Assembly: GCF_003945595.2 (NCBI RefSeq) | Contig: NW_024104897.1 | Coordinates: forward strand, 1 to 64,000 | Length of the DNA: 64,000 nt | DNA from: Pipra filicauda | Lineage: Eukaryota; Chordata; Aves; Passeriformes; Pipridae | Direction: 5' to 3' | Shown here: one piece after another, positions 10,514 to 22,800 of the stretch | Layout of the letters: each line of letters opens with the position of its first letter | Numbering within the stretch: the first letter of the stretch is position 1 | The notes under the pieces: generated by a model | Database searches by the model: none | What the model saw: the letters and a program-made list of their open reading frames with translations, nothing else | Told to the model about the DNA's origin: nothing | Made by a program: the position numbers and the translations under genes

Positions 10514-13194
10514 GATTATTTGAGAAACTTCAGTGGATTTTAAACTTTTTTTTTAGGCTTTTCCCTACCAAAACCAACAACACACTGGGAGCCTGTGCTG
10601 TCTGTGCAGACCTGGAAGCTCCTGGGTTTTTATTCCAGAATAAAACCCTGGAATAATCCCCTTGGGTTAAATATTGCCTGTTTGAGAGGTTGGATGCTAC
10701 ATCTACACCTGATTGCAGGTGGGTTGGGACACAAAGTCCCCTTTTTCCACCTGATTTTCCACAGCACAAACCCTACAGAGATGATAATTCCAATCTTAGC
10801 TCGGAGCTCTGGTTCAAGGAATCTTTTCCTGCTGTGGGAATCCCCCAACGCCTTCGGGCTGAGCTTTCCAACCAAACCACCACCTCCACCGGCCTCCAAG
10901 GAAGCATTTATCCCAAAAATTCCCTCCTTTTCGGGGTGAGAGCAGAGCTTTTGTGAAGTCTGAAACTCTGAACACCCCCAGCCAGGTCTCTCCCTCCTGG
11001 AAGGACTCTGGAAGCTCAGCAGTTCTTGGCTGCTCATGTCACGACCCCACCCGACACCTCGAACCCTCTTCCCGACCTTTTCCATCCTTTTCCCACCTTC
11101 TCCCACGTCTGGGAGGAAACAACCAGGCTGGGGAATACTCCAGATGAGGTGAACTGCTGCCAGGGTTTGAGGTTCTCTCCAAAAAGGATCACAAACAGCT
11201 TCTGCAGCAGGTAAAACAAAAAACCCTCCGACCACATCCAGGATCGCTCAGGTCGGGAGGGATCCATAAGGATCAGAGTTCCACGTGAATCCTCAAGGAA
11301 AAGAACCTTCCAAGCTCACAATTCCCTTTCCCCCCCGTGGTTATAAAGCAGATCCCCACGTTTAATTCACCTCCTGACAGCAGCACCACCAAACTAAGAT
11401 GTTCAGGAGCACCTGGAGTTCCTCAAAATCCTCGGCAGCGTTTAAACGACCGGAACGATCCAACTGTCACCCCAAACCTCCCCAGCACCTTGGTCCCAGA
11501 TAAATGACATCAGACCCCCATCCAGTGGAACCTCCCTAAATTCTCTCTTCCACACCAAATATCCTCAGCCCTCGTTTCTCCGTATCCCCAATTTTGCAGT
11601 CGCACGATCCCAAAATTTCACCGGCTCTCCCATTTTCCAAGTCACAGGCACAGGGGGTGAATTCCCCCTGTGCTGAATTCCCTACCCTTTCACTCACTGG
11701 CAGGAAGTTTTTTTTTTGGGGCTTGGCAACATGTCTCCCAGTCAGTGCAAATCAGCAAATCCTATTTATTGAGGAGCTGGAAGAGGGAGCGAATATAGGA
11801 TTACACAAACTGAAGCTCTGCATCAGTTTGGACACCCTATTCCCAAAGAAAAATATATGCACCCAGAGGAAAAGCTTGGTGAATGCAACAAAAAAAGCTT
11901 TGAGACCCCCCACCCTTCCCCCCCCCCCAAAAATAATAGTATTTAATTTAGGTCAGATGAAATAAAATTAGTTTAATGCCATTTTTGCCCCAAGTTTTCG
12001 CTACAGGAAATTTCTCTATGACCACGACACCCTTTACAAACACAACCTCAGGACTAATTCTCAAAAAATCCCCCTACAAAAAAAGAGTATAAAATAAATT
12101 ATGTTTCCTAAAGGAACTGATCTCGTGGAGCTTCACAAGAGCAGAGCTCGGAGCGAACTGTTTCCAAAAAAAAAAAAAAAAATGGGATTTTTAACGCTGA
12201 CACATCCAAGGCCAAGCACTGTGGTCCTCAGACAGCAGCAGGCACGGAAACTGGCTCCGGATTTTCCCCTGGAATAGCAGAGAGCCCCCCAAACCAGGAA
12301 TATTTATAGGTGTTGAACAGGATGTGTGGGAAGCTCTTCCCACGGAACTGCTGCTGTCTGTGCTCCCTGCCGGCGGATTTGGAGCCACCAGCGGGATCTC
12401 CGAGGCTCCAAAGGGTGTGGGAACACCCAGGAGACATGGATAGACCCAGGAGACATGGACAGACAGGGAAGACCTCACCTGGATCCCACTGATCCCCCAC
12501 AGAGCCCACCCAGCTCAGCTCCAACCAGCCCTTCCCGCTCCAACTCCACGCTTGGAATTCTGTTGTCGCCTCACCAATCTGTTGATCCTCCCCTCCCATT
12601 TTATCCCCAGCTACAGGGAAAATTAAATAGTTTAACTGGGAATTACTCCATCACCAAAGCTCCTGGAATACGTGGATACTCCTCTTTCCCAAGTTTAGCA
12701 GCTAAGAAACACCCAGGAGGAAAACCTCCCACCAAGAATGGGATAAACCTACGGGATAAGTAGCTCAACTAATCACCAAAAAAAAAAATAAAAATAAAAT
12801 GCATCAAACCACGAAGATTTCAACAAAATATTAAATAGAATAAATTACTAATCAGAAAAGTCTGACAAGTGCTACCTCGGATTTGAAGGGGAAGAATATT
12901 TCCATTGGAAGGAGAATTCCTTTGATTGAGCCTGGAGAGGGAAAACAGAGGGAATTTCCCTGGGTCTACCCAAAACTCTTCATCCACAGGTGCCCCCTTG
13001 AGAGTTCTTGCAGCTGGAAAAGTCTTTGTCCTCTCTCTCGAGGGTTACAAGGAGTGGTTTTGTCCTTTGCCATCCTATTTTTTCCTGGCAAACAGCAAGT
13101 CCAGGGCAGCTCTCACTGAGAGATACTATAACAGAGCCAGTCAGCGTTGGAAAAACTAAAATAAGGGGGTCTTAAAACGTTTCAAAAAGTTGAT

Positions 13195-13215
13195 TTATAT
13201 ATATATATATATATT
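13195..13215. repeat. (AT)n microsatellite
   Basis: About ten AT dinucleotides in the proposed PGPEP1 3'UTR. Confidence 0.9.
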
Positions 13216-14741
13216 TGTAAAAGTATTAATCAAATCACAGACTTCTTTCATTTAAAAGGCTCCTCGAGGAGCTCGACTGGTCCTCAACCACCAATTTGGA
13301 GTCTGTTCCTGCTGCAACATCTTCTGGTTTTTGTTGGAATCTCGTGATTTGGCAGCAAAATCTCCACACACGTGACCAGCAGGCACCACCCACTTTTCAA
13401 GCCCTGCTCGGATTCTGCATGTGCCCTTCCCCAAAAGAGAATTCCTGGGAAAGTCCACACAAGCAGCAGCACTTCGGAGCCTCCCACTGGGAGAGGGGGA
13501 AAAGAGCCTGGAATCCTCACCCAAAGCAAAATTCCTTGTTTCCAAACCACTGCCTGGGCTTTCCAGGCGGTGGGAAGAGGTTGGAGATTTGGGATTGGAT
13601 TTGGCAGGACGTGTTTTAATCTGCATTTTGACGCCTCCTCTAAACCAGAGGCGGGATTTGGGTTAAACATCACTGGAATGAGGGGGGGAAAGATTTGGAA
13701 CTAAGGAAGTTATAAATTACTCAACCTCTGCCTTAAAACCAAACAGGGAGCACCAAGAGGCCGGGATGAAGATGTCCCGTGGGGAAAGTGGCCTTTAGCA
13801 AAGCTCTTTAACCACTGATGGTTCATTTTGGACACTCACGAGGTGTTCGGTGCAGGAGGTCCACTTGAGGTTGACTTGAGGGAGGAAGGTGGCCAAGAGG
13901 GAGCCAGGAAAAAAAAAAGAAGAAGATATTTGGGAATATTTGGCGAGAGTTTGGCCCCCAAAAAAACCCAAATCCTGCTCCAGGCAAAAGGAACCCAAAT
14001 ACAGCCCTTCTACCTGCAGCTACACTTAACCAGCACATCACAGAGATGTTTGGAGGGTGTGGGGTGAGGAGTCAGTGCCTAAAATAATTCCCCATTTCAG
14101 CAAAGCAATTGGAGACTCCTCATCCCCCACCAAACTCTTCTCCAAGGCAGTCCCACGCCATTCCAACTCTTTCCAGGTGTACTTTTACCTTCTAATTTGG
14201 GTCAAAGAGAGAGGGAGGGGGGGGAAAAGAAACCCCAAAACTGACTGAAAGCAAACCTTTCAACTCAGAGACAAGCCAGCAGAGGGCTGAGTTATCCATT
14301 CCCTGCACCCGAAGGCCAAGTCCAGGTGAGGAACTTCCCGTATCCGTGCCGGATTCCGTCCCCTGGCTGACAGGGAAGCTCCCAGCACACACACACACAC
14401 TTCAGTCACTCAGGAACGAGGTGTCTTGAAAGAAGAGAGTTTGAATCCTTTGTTGCCAAGGCTGAAACTCACAGGTTGGACAAAAAAAAAAAAAACATAA
14501 AGTCCATTTCTAGAAGAGGAATTTTCCTTTTTTTTGTTGTTTTTTTTTTGTGTTGGTTGGTTGTTTTTTTTTTTTTTTTTTTTTTTGGAATCTCCAATTC
14601 TGGGTCCGGAACGTCTCAGCCTCGGGTTTTGTTTGGGTTTTTTTTTTGTTGTTGTGTTTTTGTTTTTTTTTTCCCCCCAGTACTTCAGCAACAGGGGAAA
14701 ATTTCGGAAGTGCAATACCAGGATGGCCTCCCTGCCCACGC

Positions 14742-17700
14742 TCAGTGTTCGTGCTGACAGTTGATTTTGTCCTCGGAGTGCTCCAAGAGATCCAGCATTT
14801 CCTCTATGATGGCCTGGAGGGCCCGGCCCAGCTGTTCCGCGGAATAAGGTTTTCCCAGCGGAGGAACGTGGACAAACGCCGACCTCCCACGGCTCTGGTA
14901 CAAGGAGGTGTAGTAAGTGAAGTCACAGAGGTACCTGAAACACAAAAAGAGGGATTATTTACCCCCAAAAAAATCACACAAAATACAGGCCAGGACGAGC
15001 CGTTTGTGGATCAGCACAACAGCGGGATTTAGTGGGATAAAGTGGAATACGAGCCTGGAATTGTGAGTCTGGGATTGTTCTAATTAAATCTAAGACAAAA
15101 AAAATCCCATGAAGAACTGCTTTTTTATATCCCTGATGGTTGGGTGACCACTGAAAAATAGGGGGTGTTGCCAACCCCGTGAGAAGTGAGGTGTGGGAGA
15201 CCTCGAAAGCTGTGTGGATGTGGCACTTGGGGACACGTGGTGGCCTTGGCAGAGCTGGGGGAATGGTTGGAACTGATGATCTTTGAGGGCTTTTCCAACC
15301 TTGTGATTCCATGACAAGTGTAGGAACTGTAGGGGCCTCAAGAGCTGAGCACGAAGGGAACACACGGGACATGTTCACGTGAGGTGGTGGCTGCCCCATC
15401 CCTGGAAGTGTCCAAGGTCAGCTTGGATGGGGCTTGGAGCAACCTGGGATAGTGGAAGGTGTCCCTGCCCATGGCAGGGGGTTGGGACTGGATGGGCTTT
15501 AAGGTCCCTTCCAACCCAAACCACTCTGGGATTCTCTGATTCCATGAACGTGGTGATATGATGGTGTTAAGATGTGACCAAATTTCCAGGGCCTAAGGGG
15601 CCTCCAGGAGAGCTGGAGAGGGATTTTGGACAAGGGATGGAGGGACAGGACAAGGGGGAATGGCTTCCCACTGCCAGAGGGGATACTGGGAAGGAATTCC
15701 TCCCTGGGAGGGTGGGGAGGGACTGGGATGGATTTCCCAGAGCAGCTGTGGCTGCCCCAGCCCTGGGAGTGCCCGAGGCCAGGTTGGAGCAACCTGGGCT
15801 AGTGGAAGGCGTCCCTGCCCATGGCAGGGGGTGGGACTGGATGAGATTAAGACCCTCCTTCCAACCCAACCCATTCCAGGCTTCCATGACTCCACACACT
15901 GTCCCCATGGATCGCTGGCATCCCGTACCTGCCGGCGTCCTTGGAGATGGTGACGGCCACGTCCAGCCCCAGCGCCGAGACCCTCTTGCAAACTGTGTCC
16001 ATGTCAATGATGGAGTCAATGCACTCTGGCCCGCCCTCCACGCAGCACTGGGAGCCCGGGCAGAACCGACAGTTGTCCAACCCTTTGTAACCCACGTTGT
16101 GGCCACACTTCTCCAGGGTGACGGTCGTGGCCATGCCCGACACTCCCACGTGAACCACCAGCTGCAAGGGAAAAGAAACGAGCTGGATCAACCCCAAATT
16201 GGTGGGAAACCGACGGCCTGATCCTTGTGGGAGCCTTCCAAACTCCGGATATCCGTGATCCCTGCCCAGGGCACCGGATGTGGCACTCAGAGCTCTTCTG
16301 TGGGTGACAAGGTGGTGACTGGTCGTAGGCTGGACTCTGTGATCCCAGAAGGCTTTTCCATCCCAGATGGCAGGGATAGATGGGATACTGGGAGAAATCC
16401 TTCCCTGGGAGGGTGGTGAGGCCCTGGTACAGGGTGCCCAGAGAAGCTGTGGCCACCCCATCCCTGGAAGTGTCCAAGGCCAGGTCGGATCAAAGGAGCA
16501 ACCTGGGATAGTGGGAGGTGTCCCTGCCCCTGGCAGAGGGTGGGACTGGATGACACTTAAGGCCCTTCCAACCCAAACCATCCTGTGATTCCACGATTCT
16601 ATTCCCAGTTCATGCTGGAGCTGTTACAGGAGTTCTTCCAGGAGCACTGGGCACTTTATCAGGGGTTCACTACTGCACAATTCTTGTTTCACCCCCTCCT
16701 GACCCAAATTGGGATTTAATCAGGGTAAAAACCAGCCCTGGCACGTTCACAGCTGCTGGAGGAGCCCAGGTGGCACAGACTAACCACGGGCTGTCTAGAC
16801 AGCCCTTTGCAGTGGCCTCTTCACACCGACTGCTCCCAGGAATTGGAGCACTCTGAGCTGTAAAACCCTCCAAATTCACATGTTCTCACGACAAAAGATG
16901 AAAAGATCCACCCAGGGACCACCAGTCTGAGAGAAGACATTAAAATTGGGACTTCACATGATGCTCACTGTAGGTTTCAACCCTTTGCTGGGTGGTTTTC
17001 CTGCCTTTACTCACTCACTTGGGGGCTGTGCTTCTTCCACAAGGCAGGAATGAGTCGTTGCACTGTCTGGTATTCAACAGGGACCTCGTAGACGTGCAGA
17101 TCCACGTCATCCCGCAGCCCCAGCTTCTCCAGCTCCTAAAGACACCAGGAAAGCAACAAAACCCAAGGTGGTCAGACAGGAGATGAGCACAGGATTTACT
17201 TCTGGAAGGTTTAATGGCAGAGACCGCCGTCAGTTTACACCGGGTTGTATAAACTTGTAAACAGCACCTGGAGGGAGTTTACAGCTAAAACTGTGAAAAG
17301 AACCCCAAACCATAATGGGAACAACAAAGGCATCTCTCCACCTGTGTTAACAGTTCCACCCACAGGACCGTTTGTTGGGCTCTGATGTGTGTGAACAAAG
17401 ACATCAACATTTAACTGACAATAGTTATCAGCAACACCCACACTCCAAGGAAAGGTTGGCTCTGTTATTTATAGAGGGAGAGAGTCATAATCCCTGCTTT
17501 TCTTTTTTTTTTTTCCCAAGGAGTGACTCCGTGGAGAAGGCAGAACTGGAAGGATCAGATCCATCATCCGTGCTGGCCTGGAGAGTAAATTCACATTTGC
17601 AGATAAAGAGCTCTCAGGGCTGGGTGACAGCACTGGTGACTCAACTCACACAGTGAATTATTTCTCCCTCTGTGACATGAAAACAGCCCAAATATCCTGG

Positions 17701-19760
17701 CAATCAACGGAGCCAATTTCCTTTAAACCCTTTAAAACACAAAGTGTCAGTTCGATACCTTGCAAGGACTTTAAAACCAGAGAGAAGGGTGGTTTCTTTG
17801 CCCCCAGCATTCCTGACTGGAAAGCACTGTTTGATCCCAACACTGGGAGCTCCCCTTGGTTCTGGATGCTTCTCCCAGACACTCCAGTCCCACCAGCAAA
17901 GCTCCAGCTGGACGTTTTTTTCATCTGGTACCGCAGAACTGAACCTTTCAGAGCCACCAACCCCAAATTTCCAAGAACTCAAGGACAAACCCACACGGCC
18001 TGAGGTGTGAGGGGAAAAATGCTCACAAACTAAATCATCAGCTGAGCCCAAAATTTAGGAGCCAGGCTACACCAGGAGGCACTTTTCCAGCAGGATCTTA
18101 AACATCCCTGCCCATGTGAGCGGGTTGGAACTGGATGAGCTTTAAGGTCCCTTCCAAGCCAGACCATTCCATGATTCCATGATTCTCCAGGTGCCTCCTC
18201 CTCCCTGAGGGCAGAAGGAGCCATGTGCTCTCACACCTCACCTCCAGGCCTGTGTCTCACCAACCCCTGCAGTTGTTCTCAGGGTTCTGAGGCAGAAACA
18301 GCAACAGAAGAGCCACCAAACCATCAAAGGGCGCCTCAAAATATTCCTGAATGCCCAAGTCACCTCTAATTCAGGTTCAGGTTTGCTGATCAAGAGCCAC
18401 GAGCTGCTCTTTGAAGCAATTCCCGGGCTTTTATTTTTCCTGCTTGCAAACTTCAGGCCAAAGGAGTGCAGATCAGCTGTTTTCACTTCAAACCTTGTGT
18501 TTCCTCCCGAGGTTAAAAATTAAAAATTAAAGACAGTCGAAAGGATTTGAGGTTTTGGCCTCCCCCAAAGGTGGGAAGGGGTGGGGGGGGGAGCCTGGAA
18601 ATTGGATTTTAGATTTCTAATGTGGCTCAAACTGCCACACCATCCTACCCCTCCTCTACATAAACACGAGCAGTGCCTTAGTATCATTTTTCTGTGTTAT
18701 CAGCACGAGTGGGTTTTTTTACAGAGGGGAAAAAAACCCCACCTTTCACACTTGTAGGGACAAAACCACGGTGGTGTAACAAGATTTAAGATTAAGTAAA
18801 ACACCCAGAAAGGCAAGAGTGAGACTTTTCACAGGCCAGCAGATAGGAGCAACAATGATAAATCACTGGCTCTGGCTCTGAGGGCAAGGCTGATATTAAA
18901 GCCTTGCTGTATTGATTAGTGTCTGGCACACTCAGACATTCATTACCAGAGATGGATGGAAGTGATGGTTCATCACAGCTCCTTTACAACAAATCTGCCT
19001 TCAAACCCTTCCCTGGTTTGTGAGGGGAGTGTTTGTAAAAGGAGGAGTTCACAAATGAGAGCGTTCAAACCCCAGTCAGGAGAATAAACCCTCTTTAGGG
19101 GCGTTAATTGCTCAGGATTCATCACCACCTCTCTTAACAACAAGTGATGCTCCTGAAGGCTCAGGAGCCAAACAGCTCCTAAGGATGAATCTGGGGGTGG
19201 AAAGTTTTTACTGGCTGAAAAAGAAAACAGCATGGACAGGAGGAAGAGGCACCAGCACCTCCCTCCAGACAGTTAAACCTTAACTTTACCAACCCACAGC
19301 TCGGTTTTAACCAAACCCAGCGCTCGATAATGAAGATATTTGTAGTCCCCCCTCCTTCCTTCACCCCCCCCAACAACTTCTTTCCCCCCCCCAGCCCTGT
19401 CTACCTGACAAATACAGCAAACCCAACATGTGTGACCGATTCCCTGACCCCTCCACAATGCTGCTCTTTGTGAGCCTCTAATATCCTTATCAGGTCTGTC
19501 TAGACACCCTGACAGCAATTGTCCTTCCTGATGTCAAAACCCACTCTGACCTCTCCTCCTCCTCCTCCTCCTCCTCCTCCAGAAGCTCCTCGGAGGGGGG
19601 GGATGAAGGCAGCAGCCCAGGAGCTTCACATCCCACAGGGCACACCTGTGTCTACACCTAAAGTCACACCAGGGAGGGCAGAAAACTCATTTCTTCTCCA
19701 AGGTCCCTCCCAAGCAAAAAAACTGCAGCTGTAAAAACAATAATAATAATAATAATACTA

Positions 19761-19805
<45 letters not shown>

Positions 19806-22800
19806 CTTCGGATGAAATACTAAAAATATGAAAACACTCAACAGCAAACCCACGTTAACACAGGAGGATTTTTGCTGGAAGCCTTAAAATAAAGTTATTC
19901 TTCCCGCTGGGTTTACGGGGAAATCTCTCCCCCGTGTGTGAAAAACCTAAACAGGGACGAAAACCTTCAAACGTTTCACTTCAGGATTTTATTAGATTGC
20001 TGCTGCCACTATTTAAGGTGGCCATGTGTAAAAAATCAGCCTTCAAAGCCAAACAGCTACACCAGAAACTCGCTGCAGTTCCAGGGAAAAGACACCCCGT
20101 GTCCGTGTTCTCCGTAAGAATCCAAATAAAACCAAAAACACCAACGGAGAGGGGAGAGGAAAAAAAAGCAGCAAATTTTACCCTCAGGATGCAGGAGAAA
20201 TAAAAGCTGCAATAAACCAGAACCAGCCGAAGGCCTCAAGGCTAGGAAGGAGGATTTTTCCAAAGATTGTTTAATTGATTTTTTCCTTCTATTAAAATGC
20301 AGATCACACCGTCTGGGATTCGGGAACTCAGACACGCCTTTGTGTCCACCCCGCTCCGTGAAGTCCCCCGTCTGAAACAAGCACAATGCCCACCTCGCCC
20401 GGGCTCAAAGACATGCTGTTCCTTTTTTGTCTGGGCCTCTGGGGGCTGAGACAGGGGAAGGGAAGGCAAATCCTCCCCGCTGCCTCCTCCGAGCCGGGCT
20501 TCGCAGGCAGAGATGAGACTCGGGGGCTCCGATGGCAACAACGCCGAGTTTTCCCCTCTCAAAATACCCCCAACTCAGTTTTCTCCTCTCAAAATACCCC
20601 CAACTCAGTTTTCTCCTCTCAAAATACCCCCAACTCTGTTTTCTCCTCTCAAAATACCCCCAACTCTGAGTTTTCTCCTCTCAAAACACCCCCAATTCCA
20701 AATATCTTCCTCTCAAAATACCCCCAACTCTGAGTTTTCTCCTCTCCAAACACCCCCAACTCTGAGTTTTCTCCTCTAAAAACACCCCCAATTCCAAATA
20801 TCTTCCTCTCAAAACACCCCCAACCCCAAGTTTTTTCCTCTCCAAACACCCCCAACTCTGAGCTTTCTCTCTCAAAATACCCCCAACTGAGTTTTCTCCT
20901 CTCAAAACACCCCCAATTCCAAATATCTTCCTCTCAAAATACCCCCAACTCCGAGTTTTCTCCTCTAAAAACACCCCCAACTCTGAGCTTTTTCCTCTCA
21001 AAATACCCCAGTTCCAAGTTTTCTCCTCTCAAAACACCCCCAACTCCATGTTTTCTCTGTTCAAAACACTCCCAACTCTGAGTTTTCTCCTCTCCAAACA
21101 TCCCCAACTCCGAGTTTCCTCCTCTAAAAACACCCCCAACTCTGAGCTTTTTCCTCTCAAAACACCCCAGTTCCAAGTTTTCTCCTCTCAAAACACTCCC
21201 AATTCTGAGTTTTCTCCGCTCAAAACACCCCCAACTGTTTCCTCCTCTCAAAATACCCCCAATTCCAAGTTTTTTCCTCTCCAAACACCCCTAACTCCAA
21301 GTTTTCTCTGCTCAAAACACTCCCAACTCCAAGTTTTCTCCTCTCCAAACACCCTCAACTCTTGAGTTTTTTCCTCAAAGCACTCCCAACTCCGAGTTTT
21401 CCCCTCTCAAAACACCCCCACCTCTGAATTTCCTCCTCTCCAAACACCCCCAACTCTATTTCCTCCTCTCAAAACACCCCCAACTCCAAGTTTTCTCCTC
21501 TCAGAACATCCCCAACTCTGTTTCCTCCTCTCAAAATACCCCCAACTCTGAGTTTCCTCCTCTCCAAACACCCCCAACTCTGTTCTCTCCTCTCCAAACA
21601 CCCCCAACACTGAGTTTTATACTTTTCAAAGCCAACAAGCCCCCTAAAAATGGATTTTTAAAGGCAGGTGGTGTCTCCATCCAGCAGCCACTGGTGCCCT
21701 GAAGGAACAAAGTGCTGTTTCTCTTCAGGTTTGTTTTTGGAAGCAACATCACAACACCCACCACTCCTCCTGCTCCAGAAACACCCTTTTGTCTGTCTCC
21801 TCTAAAATAAAAGTAGCTATTTACAACAGCTGCCACTACACAAGCAAGAACAAGCCAAATCAATGCTCCTCACTCCTGAATTTTAATAATATCCTGCATT
21901 TTTTTCCCCATCCACAGCCTGCATATTCCCCCAAACCAACCCTAACTCAAATATATTCATTCCCCAAAAAAAAAAAGGCTCTTGGAGGCAAAGGTTTTGT
22001 CTTCTCCTACCAGCCAACACATTAGACAGCTGGACATTAGTTGGCTGGAATTGATTAGAGTTTGTGATTTAATTTAAAAGCATTCGAAAGCAGATATTAA
22101 TCTCAGAGCTCTGAAGGGGAGAGAGACACACTGGGGAGAAAAATAGATTTAATTCCCCTGGGCAACTGTACTAAAAGGTACCCTGGAATTCCCAGCAGCT
22201 TTGGCACAAACCACGGCCAGAAGTGACAAAGAAGTGGGATAATGTGGCAGCACCGTCTCCCTCACTGAGTGTTTTTACAGCAAGAAACCTTAATTCCACT
22301 GGAAAGAGCTTAATTCCTCCTTCTTGCCTCATTTGTGAGGCCTCAGTGTCACACAGCTGAACTCCCAGCACAGGGTGGGATATTTGGGGGTGGGAGTTGG
22401 ACTCCATGATCCCTGTGGATCCAGCTCAGGATATCCCAGGATTCTGGGCAGATCCACAGTTACAAGAGGGATAAATCCGATTTATTTGAGCAGGTGGGAC
22501 CTGCTCCAGCAGCTCCTGTCCCCAGAGAGGTCCAACTCCATCAGAGAGGGGTGATCCAAGGGGAGAAAGGAGGGAGCAGTGGCTGCTTTGCCTTGGAATT
22601 ACCTTCCTCACACTCAGCTCCACAAAACCACCAGCTGAAAGTCTCCTCAGGGATGAGGCCTGGTTTAAAGGTGAACCAGCTCACCCAGCTTCAAGTCAGA
22701 GCTGAGAGAAAAAAACATCCAAACATTCTTCTGGCCTCGGTTGGTTTGTTTATTTTGAATTCTCCAGGGCAGAGGAAGATTCCAGGCTCCCTGCCCCATT

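Larger units (their letters stand above)
8896..14741 (-). other. PGPEP1: Probable long 3'UTR of PGPEP1
   Basis: From the PGPEP1 stop codon to the AATAAA at 8919 there is about 5.8 kb of AT-rich DNA with no coding exon on either strand. It contrasts with the GC-rich flanks. It contains poly-T tracts near 14534-14586, an (AC)n near 14390-14400, an (AT)n near 13195-13215 and several further minus-strand AATAAA hexamers (for example near 11764 and 10629) that could serve as earlier sites. The extent is inferred only from composition and signals. Confidence 0.45.

Noticed and set aside
14410..15032. Phe-rich or Lys-rich short frames near the PGPEP1 last exon
   Set aside because: They translate poly-T/poly-A tracts in the proposed 3'UTR.
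20545..21618. CRISPR-like regular array of ~32-bp repeats
   Set aside because: There are no unique spacers between repeats, and the DNA is intronic in a vertebrate gene. It is a minisatellite.
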